From Alphaproteobacteria bacterium (lineage in GTDB: Bacteria > Pseudomonadota > Alphaproteobacteria > Rickettsiales > JADKJE01), in assembly GCA_016722515.1 (NCBI GenBank), contig JADKJE010000003.1, forward strand, positions 62,001 to 126,000: a stretch of 64,000 nucleotides of DNA, read 5' to 3'. This document shows, piece by piece, positions 28,387-38,688 of this stretch (position 1 is its first letter; the number at the start of each line of letters is the position of its first letter). The notes below the pieces were generated by a model. The model was not told the DNA's origin, ran no database searches, and saw nothing but the letters and a program-made list of their open reading frames with translations. Made by a program: the position numbers and the translations under genes.

Positions 28387-31011
28387 ATGGTTCAACAGCT
28401 GAGGAAGTCTGACGAGTTGGGGGGGACGCTCATATTAGACGATTTGGTTGTTGAAAATGATTGCGGTGGCAGACGACCGCGCGGATTGGTTTATATGATC
28501 ATGATGTCGATCGCTTTTATGTGGTCGATATTTCAGTTATGGATTGCTTCGCCATTTCCCTATGATCTTCAATTGTTTATTATTGATTCGACCAATGTGC
28601 GTTATGTGCACTTGGCTTTTGCAAGTTTTCTTGCGTTTCTTGCGTATCCAGCCTTCAAAAGTTCGCCGCGACATTATGTTCCCGTTATAGATTGGTTGTT
28701 TGCATTTCTGGCGGTAGCGACAATTCTTTATATGTTTGTCGATTTTAACCATTTGTCACTGCGTCCTGGAATGCCGAATCATGTTGATATTGGTGTTTCT
28801 ATCTTGGGAATAGTATTTTTGTTGGAAGCCACCAGACGAAGTCTGGGCGCACCATTGATGATTTTCTGTATCGCCTTCCTGATTTATATATTCATTGGTC
28901 CTTATCTGCCTGAACTGTTATCGCATCATAGTAACTCCCTGTCAAAACTGGCTTCACACCAGTGGTTATCGACAGAGGGAGTTTTTGGTGTTGCTATTGA
29001 TGTGTCGGTGAGTTTTGTCTTTGTGTATGTACTGTTTAGTGCGATGTTAGAACGCAGTGGTGCAGGTAATTATTTTATTCAACTCTGTGTGGCGCTCCTT
29101 GGGCATTTAAGGGGAGGGCCAGCCAAAGCGGCAGTAATTGCTTCTGCTTTTCAGGGGATGATATCGGGCTCGTCTGTGGCGAACGTGGTTAGTTGCGGTA
29201 TTTTTACGATTCCGTTAATGCGTCGCGTGGGATTTAGCAGGGAACGGGCAGCTGCAGTAGAAGTGGCTTCTTCTGTGAATGGTCAAATTATGCCGCCAGT
29301 GATGGGAGCTGCTGCTTTTTTAATGGCCGAATATTTAGGCATCCCTTATTCGGATGTTATTAAAAACGCCTTTATTCCTGCGGTCATTTCCTATATCGCT
29401 TTGTTTTATATAGTTCATATTGAAGCGGTGAAGAACAATATGCCCGTTTTGACGAAGCGCAGGCATTCTTCTTCGTTACTTTATTGGTTGGTCGTTGCCA
29501 TGACGTCGGTGGGTATTTCTGCTTTTTGCTATACTACTTATTTAGCAATTAGCTGGCTTAAACATCGCTTTCCTGACGCATATTTCCCCTGGTTAATCGG
29601 TGGGATATTTGCCGCTTATATTTTGTTGATGTGGTATGAATCGCGCTTTGATGAATTAGAGCTGGATGATCCAGATAATCCAATTAAACAACTTCCTGGT
29701 TTTTGGGAAATTGCCCAGAAGGGGCTGCATCATTTATTACCGATATCCGTGTTGGTATGGTTATTGATGGTTGAGCAAATGACGCCAGAGCTCGCCGCTT
29801 TTTGGGCGAGTTTAAGTATCATGTTTGTATTGTTGACGCAACGTTTTTTACGAGCATTTTTTAGAAAGGAAGCTGATCTCAGAAAAGCGCTTAAACGAGG
29901 CGTTAAAGATTTTTTCAGTGGCATGACCGATGGCGCTCGGAACATGGTCGTGATTGGCGTTGGTACCGGTGTTGCAGGTATCATTGTTGGAGCGGTAACA
30001 CTCACTGGTTTTGGTCAGAGAATGACTGAAATTGTGGAAATTCTTTCTAATGGTTCTGTATTCGGTATGTTAGCGCTTACTGCCGTTGTTAGCCTTATTT
30101 TAGGCATGGGCTTACCCACTACGGCTACCTACGTGGTGGTTGCCACGTTGATGGCTCCTGTTATTACCGAGTTAAGTGCGCAAGGCGGAATGATTATCCC
30201 GGCAGTAGCCGTCCACCTGTTTGTGTTTTATTTTGGTATTATTGCCGATATCACGCCGCCGGTGGGGCTTGCGTCTTTTGCCGGAGCTGCTGTGTCTGGT
30301 GGTGATCCAACCCGTACGGGATGGATCGCTTTTATGTATAGTTTGCGAACCATCCTTATTCCTTTCCTGTTTGTCTATGATACGCAGCTTTTGTTAATTG
30401 GTGTGGACAGTGTTTGGTTAGGGGTGTGGGTATTTGTTCGCTCAAGTTTGGCGGTGATCTTGTTCGCTGCGGCTACGTTCAATTATTTTGTCGTTAAAAG
30501 CAAACTGTACGAATCGGCTATCTTATTGCTGGTTTCTTTTATGATCTGTGTCCCTAAGGTGGCAATGGATATTGTGTTCCCTGCTTATACCAAAAAGACG
30601 GCTTATGATTTAGAGGAGAGTTTAAGTACGCTCCCGCTGAATACACAGATTCGTTTGATTGTTAAAAAGCAAATTGATGGCGAAGAAGACGGTCATTTTA
30701 GAACCGTGGTGATGTCTATTCCAGTGATGGAAGAAGGTGTTAAAGGTAAAAAGCAATGGACCGATTTTGGGCTGACCTTAGCAAAGCGCAGCGGTGATTA
30801 CGTGATTAAAGATGTTACCGTAGGAAGTAAGGCTGAAGAAGCAGGATATCAACAGGATGAATTTATTTCGGCCATTGACATTCCGAACAAGCAGCCCAAT
30901 ATCCTGTGGATTTATTTCGTTGCTATTCTGTTGACCGGAGTTATAGTATGGTTGCAACGGAAACGGAGAATCAGTATATTTCAGCCAGAGACTAACAATG
31001 TCAGAAAGTAA
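28387..31011 (+). CDS. TRAP transporter fused permease with C-terminal extension
   Basis: An 874-residue membrane protein in which the small (4TM, DctQ-like) and large (12TM, DctM-like) subunits are fused, as usual for TAXI systems. GMISGSSVANV and LGMGLPTTATYVVV are DctM hallmarks, and DITPPVGLASFAGAA follows. Beyond the transporter core (about residue 700) lies a soluble part with a PDZ-like stretch (DVTVGSKAEEAGYQQDEFISAI) and a final membrane helix. It would import a solute using an ion gradient. The uspA gene follows within 12 bp, a common arrangement. Confidence 0.9.
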   Translation: MVQQLRKSDELGGTLILDDLVVENDCGGRRPRGLVYMIMMSIAFMWSIFQLWIASPFPYDLQLFIIDSTNVRYVHLAFASFLAFLAYPAFKSSPRHYVPVIDWLFAFLAVATILYMFVDFNHLSLRPGMPNHVDIGVSILGIVFLLEATRRSLGAPLMIFCIAFLIYIFIGPYLPELLSHHSNSLSKLASHQWLSTEGVFGVAIDVSVSFVFVYVLFSAMLERSGAGNYFIQLCVALLGHLRGGPAKAAVIASAFQGMISGSSVANVVSCGIFTIPLMRRVGFSRERAAAVEVASSVNGQIMPPVMGAAAFLMAEYLGIPYSDVIKNAFIPAVISYIALFYIVHIEAVKNNMPVLTKRRHSSSLLYWLVVAMTSVGISAFCYTTYLAISWLKHRFPDAYFPWLIGGIFAAYILLMWYESRFDELELDDPDNPIKQLPGFWEIAQKGLHHLLPISVLVWLLMVEQMTPELAAFWASLSIMFVLLTQRFLRAFFRKEADLRKALKRGVKDFFSGMTDGARNMVVIGVGTGVAGIIVGAVTLTGFGQRMTEIVEILSNGSVFGMLALTAVVSLILGMGLPTTATYVVVATLMAPVITELSAQGGMIIPAVAVHLFVFYFGIIADITPPVGLASFAGAAVSGGDPTRTGWIAFMYSLRTILIPFLFVYDTQLLLIGVDSVWLGVWVFVRSSLAVILFAAATFNYFVVKSKLYESAILLLVSFMICVPKVAMDIVFPAYTKKTAYDLEESLSTLPLNTQIRLIVKKQIDGEEDGHFRTVVMSIPVMEEGVKGKKQWTDFGLTLAKRSGDYVIKDVTVGSKAEEAGYQQDEFISAIDIPNKQPNILWIYFVAILLTGVIVWLQRKRRISIFQPETNNVRK

Positions 31012-31023
31012 AGGATGTCGTGT

Positions 31024-31473
31024 ATGTATAAAGTAATCCTATATCCGATTGATATCACAGAACGGACCTCATGGGAATCATCCCTTCCTGTGGTAAAGGA
31101 TTTTATGATAGCGTTCCCTAACGCAACTCTCCATGTTATGACCGTTGTCTCTTCCTATGGTATGTCGATGATACAGCAATATTTTCCTAAAACATCGGTG
31201 GATGATATTGTCAAAAAGGCGAATAGCGATTTACATGCGTTTGTGAAAAAAAATATTCCAGATAATGTGCGTGTTCAGCATATCATTGCTAAAGGCGCTG
31301 TCTATGAGTGTGTTATCAAAACAGCCGAGCAAATTAAGGCCGATCTAATCGTCATGCAGGCACATCGTCCAGAACTCAAGGATTATCTTCTTGGCCCTAA
31401 CGCTGCAAAAGTGGTGCGCCATTCTAATTGTTCGGTACTGGTTGTGCGATCTAAAGAAGAAGAAAATGAATAA
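31024..31473 (+). CDS. UspA-type universal stress protein
   Basis: A 149-residue single Usp domain. The ending LLGPNAAKVVRHSNCSVLVV is the family's nucleotide-binding and dimer region, although the strict ATP-binding glycine spacing is degenerate. I choose ATG 31024, which has AAGG at good spacing; ATG 31015 is too close to it. It is the third gene of the TRAP operon and probably modulates the transporter, as TeaD does for TeaABC. Confidence 0.85.
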   Translation: MYKVILYPIDITERTSWESSLPVVKDFMIAFPNATLHVMTVVSSYGMSMIQQYFPKTSVDDIVKKANSDLHAFVKKNIPDNVRVQHIIAKGAVYECVIKTAEQIKADLIVMQAHRPELKDYLLGPNAAKVVRHSNCSVLVVRSKEEENE

Positions 31474-31498
31474 GTGATTTCTTATAAGGAATGTTAAC

Positions 31499-32395
31499 GT
31501 GTCGCAACTTGAAATGGCATTACAAGAAACATCAGAGCTGCTTGTCGACAAAATGGACAAGCTATTGCCTTCCCCTGGAGCGGGTATGGAGAGTAAATTA
31601 TTTGAAGCCATGCGTTATTCGGTCCTGGCTCCAGGAAAGCGCCTCCGTCCGTTTTTAACGGTGACATCGGCAGGGCTTTTTGGTGTTAGTAAAGGTTCGG
31701 CTTTACAAGTGGCTGCGGCGGTTGAGTTTATTCATGCCTATTCACTGATTCATGATGATTTACCAGCGCTTGATAATGATGATACGCGCCGTGGTATGCC
31801 CAGTTGCCACAAACAATTTGATGAAGCAACGGCCTTATTAGCCGGAGATGCGTTACTGACCCTAGCGTTTGAAGTGTTGGCGGATGACAGTACCCATAAT
31901 TCTCACGCTGTGCGAATTGCGTTGATTAAATCGATCGCCAAAGCCGCTGGTTGCAATGGTATGGTGGGCGGGCAGATTATTGATTTGCTGGCTGAAAAAC
32001 GAGAACTCAATGTTATGGAAACGACCCGCTTACAGCGCATGAAAACGGGAGAAATGTTTGCCGTGTCGTGTGAGGCAGGAGCTATTTTAGGCAACGCCTC
32101 TGTACAGATGCGTAATGTGTTGAAATGGTATGCCCATGATATTGGCCTTGCCTTTCAAATTACCGATGACTTGCTTGATATTGAAGGCAATGAAGAAAAG
32201 GCCGGCAAAAAATTACGTAAAGATAAAACCATTGGCAAAGCAACGTTAGTAAGGCTCATGGGCGTTGATAAAGCTAAAGAACAGGCGCGGATGTTGACTG
32301 AACAGGCCAAGTCGCACCTGGAAGTTTTTGGTAAAAATAAATACGCGGATGTGTTGCGTGAACTGGTGGATTATATTCGTACTAGGGAATATTAA
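31499..32395 (+). CDS. ispA: Farnesyl diphosphate synthase (geranyltranstransferase) IspA
   Basis: A 298-residue short-chain prenyl synthase that condenses isopentenyl diphosphate with dimethylallyl or geranyl diphosphate. Both Asp-rich motifs are intact: DDLPALDNDD at 86-95 and DDLLD at 223-227. LAPGKRLRPFL and KTGEMFAVS are typical. It starts at GTG with AAGGA upstream. It lies 25 bp after uspA. The 137 bp that follow are empty. Confidence 0.93.
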   Translation: MSQLEMALQETSELLVDKMDKLLPSPGAGMESKLFEAMRYSVLAPGKRLRPFLTVTSAGLFGVSKGSALQVAAAVEFIHAYSLIHDDLPALDNDDTRRGMPSCHKQFDEATALLAGDALLTLAFEVLADDSTHNSHAVRIALIKSIAKAAGCNGMVGGQIIDLLAEKRELNVMETTRLQRMKTGEMFAVSCEAGAILGNASVQMRNVLKWYAHDIGLAFQITDDLLDIEGNEEKAGKKLRKDKTIGKATLVRLMGVDKAKEQARMLTEQAKSHLEVFGKNKYADVLRELVDYIRTREY

Positions 32396-32532
32396 TCATT
32401 CAGACATGAATAGTACTGTGTTTGTTCTCGTGCCGCTGCCATGAGGGGGGTAGCTTCCGTTGTGCACGACTTACCAATCATCTAAAACCCGGGGATGACG
32501 CCCCAAATCCCGTCATTTTCACTAGTTTGTTT

Positions 32533-33752
32533 TCAGGTGTTGGAATTGCTCACGGTCTCATGCAGAACGAACCTGTCCAGTCGTTCTCTAAATGATTCTG
32601 CATCTAGCCTGAAATGTTGGTGTTTGATTTCTTGGTCGCCTATGAGAATATCGTGGTTTAGTTTACGCACGGCGCTCATCCATAAAAAATCGTTCGAGCC
32701 ATAACCGGCAGAGGCAAGCTCGAGCACGTTGGTTCCTGGTTTGCAAAACATGAGGTTAGTTAAGGCTGCACCGTGGATGGCAACAATCATTTCGGCGTGA
32801 TGAAAGAGGGAAAACTGTTCTTTGAAGCTCATTTGTTCAGGAGCCACGACTTCAAATCCGTGGCGGATAAGGTGAGGCATTAACTCATCTTCATTTAAAA
32901 TATGCCTGAGTTTAGTATGTTTGCGTGACAAATAAATCCGCTTAGGCAAGGTAGTGAGCGTTGGGGTTTGATAATAATCCAACAAAATTTCATTTAAGAA
33001 AGCCATATAGGCTGCGCTGATAAAGACACCCTTTTTACCCACAGTTTCGTTTTCCCATACATACGCATGAGGGCAATAAAGGGCTTGATCGCTAGAAATA
33101 GCCATAAATGTTATCCGTGGATAACGTTTATGGATGGCGGCATATAGTTCTTTTTGCACCGCTCCAAGCTCATCACGCGTCACAATAACTAATTGTTGTG
33201 AATCGTTATAGACATGATGAAGGAAATAGAATAGCGCCTGAAAATAATATTCAAAAAAATGGTAAAAATGTTTGTGACCGCGGTTCATGCCGATCATTGA
33301 AAAATAAATTGAATCAGCAGAGCCTTCAATCTGCTTTAACTGGCGTGGTTTTATAAAATTATGGCGGGCTCCATCGGCTAAGATCAATTTTTAGTGGCTT
33401 GATCAACGATACATCCGGTATGTCCCAAAAACAGAACATTCTCATGTTCGGTTACCTGATAATGTGGTTTTAAAGAGTCTCCTACCTCATGGTCGCGCAT
33501 CTGCATATAGCGTTTGATATGCGGTGGAAGGTGTATATCTAATTCAGCGTGCTTATATTCTGTGGAGTGAACAAAAAGCAGCCGTTTGGCTAAGGATAAT
33601 GGGGGGACTTTTTCGATGTAATAATAATAACGATCCTTAAAGCCAGGCAATGCTTTAAAGAAAACACTGGAAAACTTCTCGCGCATGTTTCTTGAGGAAA
33701 ACATGCGCGTTAATAATGGCTTTTGATAGGCTTTATGATTGGTGGACTCCAT
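32533..33752 (-). pseudogene. GT61 (DUF563) glycosyltransferase, split by a one-base frameshift
   Basis: Two overlapping frames encode one protein. The first (33752 to 33384, 122 residues) ends GCIVDQATKN. The second (from about 33387, 284 residues) starts LILADGARHNF. Adding one A to an AAAAA run at about 33389 would join them into one protein of about 407 residues. The second part carries the GT61 signatures IHGAALTNLMFCKPGTNVLE and KRIYLSRKH. It may transfer a sugar to a surface glycan. SD AAGGGG precedes the start. Located 23 bp after gapR, downstream of galU and ugd on the same strand. It may be a real mutation, a slippage site or a sequencing error. Confidence 0.75.
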
Positions 33753-33775
33753 CGCAACCCCTTAGATAACAGATT

Positions 33776-34051
33776 CTAAGCTTCTTCGACGTCCATCTCA
33801 TTGACCATCATGCCAATTGCTTGCTTGTAGATGTCAAGAAGCGTTTCTTGTTCATCGCGCTCATTGGGATCCATTTTACGAAGTTTAACAACTTGCTTCA
33901 TGATTTTCGTATCAAAACCATTGTTTTTTGCTTCAGCATAAACCGACTTAATATCTTCGCTGACTGTGGCTTTATCTTGTTCTAAACGTTCGATACGTTG
34001 AATATATTGTAATAAAAACTCACCTGTTACACCGGCAATTTGTCTTGTCAT
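33776..34051 (-). CDS. gapR: GapR nucleoid-associated protein (DUF2312)
   Basis: A 91-residue protein of the GapR family, typical of Alphaproteobacteria. It clamps overtwisted, A+T-rich DNA ahead of polymerases. The coiled-coil segment (FLLQYIQRIERLEQDK), YAEAKNNGFD and the KLRKMDPNERDEQE region are conserved. Its start overlaps the ugd stop by 4 bp (ATGA), implying coupled translation, which is unusual company for a nucleoid protein. Confidence 0.92.
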   Translation of the reverse strand: MTRQIAGVTGEFLLQYIQRIERLEQDKATVSEDIKSVYAEAKNNGFDTKIMKQVVKLRKMDPNERDEQETLLDIYKQAIGMMVNEMDVEEA

Positions 34052-35364
34052 TGGGTTGCTCCTTCACCTATACACATATAATTAAAACCACCTTGTACCA
34101 TTGTTTGCCTTTTAAAACCATTCCGCAAATCAATTAACAACGGGTGCTTCATTATAGAACGTAATTGGGTAAGGTCAACGGCATAAAACTCCGGCCATTC
34201 GGTGATAATCACGATGGCATCGGCATCAGTAGCAACATCGAAAGGCGAGGTGCCAAAATGCACCGATGCAGGCAGCATGGTTTTTGCATGTGCCATTCCT
34301 TGTGGATCATAGGCATGAATAGTAGCCCCATGCCTTATTAATTCAGGGATAATCACCAAACTTGCACTGTCACGCATATCATCGGTTTGTGCTTTAAAGG
34401 TCAACCCCCAGACAGCAATTATTTTACCTTGTAGATTTCCGCCGCATTGCTGAATAATTTTATTTACAAGGTGATGTTGATGGTGATGGTTGGCCTTAAT
34501 CGTGGCCTCAATCAGGGTAAGAGGATGCTGATGTTCCCGTGCAAAATGGCTGAATGAAATGGTGTCTTTAGGAAAGCATGAGCCCCCATAACCAGGTCCT
34601 GGCTTTAGATGCGTGCTGCCAATGCGGGGATCAAGGCCAATACCATAGGCCACATCGGCAATGCTGGCACCGGTTACATCACATAGATTCGCAATTTCAT
34701 TAATAAAACTGATTTTCATCGCCAGGAAGGAATTCGCTGCATATTTAATCATTTCGGCGGAGCGCAAATGGGTAATAACCAATGGGTATCCTTGCCGGGT
34801 AAAGGGTTCATAGAGTTTTGCCAGCCTATCCTTGGCATGGTTATCATCCGAGCCAATAACAATGCGATCTGGTTTTAAGCAATCAGAAACAGCACAACCT
34901 TCGCGCAGGAATTCAGGGTTGGAGGCGATAGAAAATGGAATGTCTGGATGTAAGGATGTCAAAGTCTGTTTGATGAAATCGCCTGTTCCTACCGGAACGG
35001 TTGATTTGGTTACCAAAATTGCATGTGCTTTGAGAAACGGTGCGCAATCGCGAACAGCACCTTCGATATAGGAAAGATCTGTTTTTCCTGTTACTGGGTC
35101 CGTCGGCGTTCCTACCGCGATGAGGATGATATCGGCTCCTTTAATGGCGTCAAACGGTGAATCGGAAAAAGTGAGCGTACCTGCTGCTACAGAATCGTTG
35201 ACGATCTGTTCCAGCCCCGGCTCATAAATAGGCATAATACCTTCTCGAAGTTTGCTGATTTTATACGAATCGCGATCAAGACAGGTAACGTTCCATCCCA
35301 CATGAGCCAGACACGCACCACTTACTAATCCTACATATCCAGTTCCAATAACGGCTATTTGCAT
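34048..35364 (-). CDS. ugd: UDP-glucose 6-dehydrogenase
   Basis: A 438-residue enzyme that oxidises UDP-glucose to UDP-glucuronate for polysaccharide or LPS. The NAD-binding start IAVIGTGYVGLVSG, GTPTDP, SNPEFLREG and the catalytic Cys in GPGYGGSCFPKDT are all present. It follows galU by 12 bp, so substrate maker and user are co-transcribed. Confidence 0.94.
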   Translation of the reverse strand: MQIAVIGTGYVGLVSGACLAHVGWNVTCLDRDSYKISKLREGIMPIYEPGLEQIVNDSVAAGTLTFSDSPFDAIKGADIILIAVGTPTDPVTGKTDLSYIEGAVRDCAPFLKAHAILVTKSTVPVGTGDFIKQTLTSLHPDIPFSIASNPEFLREGCAVSDCLKPDRIVIGSDDNHAKDRLAKLYEPFTRQGYPLVITHLRSAEMIKYAANSFLAMKISFINEIANLCDVTGASIADVAYGIGLDPRIGSTHLKPGPGYGGSCFPKDTISFSHFAREHQHPLTLIEATIKANHHHQHHLVNKIIQQCGGNLQGKIIAVWGLTFKAQTDDMRDSASLVIIPELIRHGATIHAYDPQGMAHAKTMLPASVHFGTSPFDVATDADAIVIITEWPEFYAVDLTQLRSIMKHPLLIDLRNGFKRQTMVQGGFNYMCIGEGATQ

Positions 35365-35376
35365 GGATGGTTTTCC

Positions 35377-36243
35377 TTAGGCTATAAATTGTTTAAGCAA
35401 AGACGTCACTTTTTTAGGATCATCCTGCAACGCAAAAGCGATATTGGCTTCAAGGTAGCCAAGCTGATGGCCACAATCGTAACGGTGTTTAGGAGAGAAT
35501 AATCCAGTAAAATCCTGCTCCTTCACCAATTGGGCCAGGGAGTCAGTTAATTGAATTTCGCCACCAGCCCCTTTGTGTCCTTCTTCAAGAAAGTCAAAAA
35601 TACGGGGGGTAAGGATATAACGGCCAACGATAGCAACATTGGACGGTGCTTCTGAGGGGTGCGGTTTTTCGATCATGCCTTTAATGGCGATGGATGTTGT
35701 GTTTCGATCGCCAGGTACGACAATACCATAACGGCTGGTGTCTTCTGAGGGAACGTCATCGACGGCTATGACATTATGTCCGGTTTGTTCATGAGTATAA
35801 ACCATTTGTTTTAGAAAACCTTTATCAAGATAAACTTCATCGGCCAGTAACACGGCAAAGGGTTCATCGCCAATAAAATGGCGGGCGCACCAGACCGCAT
35901 GCCCAAGCCCAAGAGGTTCGCGTTGGCGGATAAAGGCGAGCGACCCCGCAGGAGGTAGCCAGCCACTGGTTTCTTGAAGTTGAATTCGTTTGTCTTTATC
36001 ACTTAAGGCTTTTTCAAGTTCGTAGGAATAATCGAAATGGTCGTTGATGGCAGATTTATTGCGTCCGGTAATAAAAATAAACTGCTCAATACCGGCGGTT
36101 ACGGCTTCTTCGAAGGCGTGTTGAATCATGGGCTTGCTGTGAATAGGCAGCATTTCCTTTGGCATGGATTTAGTTGCAGGAAGGAAACGTGTTCCTAATC
36201 CCCCAACAGGAAAAATTGCTTTTTTGACGGTGCGTATGGTCAT
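35377..36243 (-). CDS. galU: UTP-glucose-1-phosphate uridylyltransferase GalU
   Basis: A 288-residue enzyme that makes UDP-glucose. FPVGGLGTRFLPATKSMPKEMLP is split across the signature region near residues 11-33, with FITGRNKSAIEDHFD-like residues and REPLGLGHAVWCAR later. It is the first gene of the minus-strand galU-ugd-gapR-GT61 run. The AT-rich stretch before it holds an IS5-family fragment. Confidence 0.94.
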   Translation of the reverse strand: MTIRTVKKAIFPVGGLGTRFLPATKSMPKEMLPIHSKPMIQHAFEEAVTAGIEQFIFITGRNKSAINDHFDYSYELEKALSDKDKRIQLQETSGWLPPAGSLAFIRQREPLGLGHAVWCARHFIGDEPFAVLLADEVYLDKGFLKQMVYTHEQTGHNVIAVDDVPSEDTSRYGIVVPGDRNTTSIAIKGMIEKPHPSEAPSNVAIVGRYILTPRIFDFLEEGHKGAGGEIQLTDSLAQLVKEQDFTGLFSPKHRYDCGHQLGYLEANIAFALQDDPKKVTSLLKQFIA

Positions 36244-36354
36244 ATATCTACTGATTGATTTACATCAAAGATTAACGGGTCTTAGGAGGTGGTGCAAGGA
36301 TAAATTGAATAGGCTTATGAAGGATGAAAACAGGAGGAAGGAGAGGATTAATTT

Positions 36355-36614
36355 TTATAAATAAATTTGAGGTGTAATGTGTGGAAAAACTAGGGCGTGT
36401 CCTCCATTTGATATCTGCATAATTGTCCATGCTAGAAAGAGCATGGCTTTAAAATGTCGTGCCCATGTTCCGCTTCGTCTGGCAATGGGTCTAACGTGTT
36501 TAGGTCTGGCAAAACGATTTTTCACTAAATGGCGGAGCTTATGTAGATACGAGTCAAACGCTGAGTTAGGCTGTTTGCTATTGAATTTTCGTGGAATAAC
36601 AGGATTTATCTTCG
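36355..36614 (-). mobile_element. C-terminal remnant of an IS5-family transposase
   Basis: An open minus-strand frame of about 86 codons without a start reads NPVIPRKFNSKQPN, then HLVKNRFARPKHVRPIA and ARHFKAMLFLAWTIM. This matches the end of IS5/IS427-type transposases, including the conserved Tyr-to-Arg-rich segment with KxxRHLVENxF. The string GGGCGTGTCCTCC near 36393 may be the terminal inverted repeat. The N-terminal part is missing. An apparent plus-strand frame here is its shadow. Confidence 0.7.
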
Positions 36615-36729
36615 CCTAAAAAACAACGAGGCAAGCTTAGTTAGTCTTGCATTCACCCTTCTGTTTCCTATAACATGGGTTAATCGTCACTATTTATACG
36701 CATTATACGCAACTATGGGAGAAGAATAT

Positions 36730-38519
36730 ATGGTTCCAGCTAAGCAAGTGATTATTGAAAACGAATTAGGCGATTTACCCAGTTGGGATTTAACACATTT
36801 TTATGTGGGTATCGATGATCCTAAAATTGAAAGTAATTTACAGGATCTGCAGCGTATGTGTCTGGAGTTTCGTAAACATTATGAAGGCAAGTTGGCTGGG
36901 ATTTCAGGAGATCAGTTTGCCGATGCTTTTGATGCCTATGATAAAATCGAGGATTTGTCAGGAAAATTGGGCAGCTATGCTTTTCTCCTCTATGCCCAGC
37001 AGGTGACCCATCCTGAGAACAGCCGTTTTTCCAAAACATCCAGGAAAAATTGACCGATATAGGCAAAGAGCTCATTTTCTTTTCGCTTGAGGTTAACCGC
37101 TTAGACGATGCCCAACTTGAAAAACAATACAGCCAGTCCGAACGATTGCAGCATTTTATGCCCTGGATACGGGATTGCCGGAGCTTCAGGCCTTATCAAT
37201 TGTCGGATGAACTGGAAACCCTGCTTCACGAAAAAAGCGTCACCGGCAGGCAAAGTTGGGTAAGGCTTTTTGATGAAACCCTGGCTGCCCTTAAATTTCC
37301 TTTTGATAGCGATGAACTTAGCTGTGCTGCAATTTTGGATAAATTATCTAGCCCTGATGAATCTATCCGTAAAAAGGCTGCCAAATCGATTGGCGATATT
37401 TTAGCTAAAAATAATCGTCTGTTTGTGCAGATCATGAATGTGATCGTCAAAGATAAAGCGATTGAGGACCAATGGCGTAAATTTCCCAAACCCATTTCGT
37501 CACGCAATGTTTCAAACTATATCGAAGATCATATTGTTGAAGCGTTAATTGATTCGGTTGAAAAAAACTATGCTAATTTGTCGCATCGTTATTATAAGAT
37601 GAAAGCTAAATGGTTAGGCAAAGAGAAGCTAGAATATTGGGATCGTAATGCACCATTGCCCAAACAGGAAGAAAAAATCATACCCTGGGCTGAGGCCGTG
37701 GACATTGTGCTGGGAGCCTACGGACGTTTTTCGCCGCGCATGGCAGAAATTGGAAAGCAGTTTTTTGACAAAAACTGGGTAGATGCACCAGTGAGGGAAG
37801 GGAAGGAATCGGGCGCTTTTTCTCATTCTACCGTGCCTTCAGTGCATCCGTATATTTTAATGAATTACCAAGGTAAACCAAGGGATGTCATGACACTGGC
37901 TCATGAATTAGGGCACGGTATCCACCAGTGTCTGTCTGCATCGCAGGGCATTATGGCCTATACGCCGTTGACCCTGGCAGAGACGGCTTCGGTGTTTGGT
38001 GAGCAATTAACCTTCAGGGCGTTGCTGGATCGTCAAAAGGATCATGATAACCGCAAGTTGATGATTGCCCAGAAAGTTGAAGATATGATTAATACGGTTG
38101 TCAGGCAGATTGCGTTTTGCGAATTTGAACGCAAAGTACATGATTTGCGCAAAGATGGCGAATTATCAGCAGAAGCCATCAACCAGGCATGGATGTCAGT
38201 TCAAGCTAGAAGCCTTGGTGAGGGCATTCGTTTTGATGAGGAATATCAGTATTACTGGTCGTATATTTCTCATTTTGTCCATTCGCCCTTCTATGTCTAT
38301 TCTTACGCGTTTGGTGATTGCCTGGTTAATGCTCTTTATGGGGTTTATCAGGAGCAACCGCAAGGGTTTGCCGAGAAATATATCGCGATGCTTACCGCTG
38401 GAGGGACATTACGCCATAAAGAATTATTAGCACCATTTGGTTTGGATGCGGGTGATCCGCGTTTCTGGCAAAAAGGTCTGGATGTGATCGCCGGATTTAT
38501 TGATGAGTTAGAAGCATAG
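36730..38519 (+). pseudogene. pepF: M3B oligoendopeptidase F (pepF), split by a one-base frameshift
   Basis: A zinc metallopeptidase of about 596 residues in two frames. The first frame runs to 37053 and ends PENSRFSKTSRKN. Inserting one T in the TTTTT run at about 37026-37030 restores RFFQNIQEKLTDIGKELIFF and joins the second frame to 38519. The active site TLAHELGHGIHQ (HExxH) and the downstream Glu region LAETASVFGEQLTF are intact. It degrades oligopeptides in the cytoplasm. The ATG at 36730 has GGGAGAAG at 5 nt. The lesion could be a real mutation or an assembly error. Confidence 0.85.
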
Positions 38520-38554
38520 TTTTAATCGTTCTTTTAAAGGTTAAAAAAATAAAA

Positions 38555-38588
38555 AACAGCCCGGCTTTTCTAAAATGGCCGGGCTGTT
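38555..38588. terminator. Hairpin between pepF and def
   Basis: AACAGCCCGGC and GCCGGGCTGTT form an 11-bp perfect stem. The flank on the pepF side is A-rich, so the T tract is better on the minus strand, but it may end pepF transcription in either reading. Confidence 0.8.
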
Positions 38589-38688
38589 CTAAAATGAAGT
38601 GGTGATAATCTAAAACGCATTGCCGAACTTTCTGTGCTGTGCTAAAATGGGCGTTAACGTAGCTTAATACCCTAGAAAATTATTATCC

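Noticed and set aside
36377..36619. Plus-strand 80-codon frame with Cys/Arg-rich product
   Set aside because: The opposite strand gives a recognisable IS5-family transposase end, so the plus frame is its shadow.
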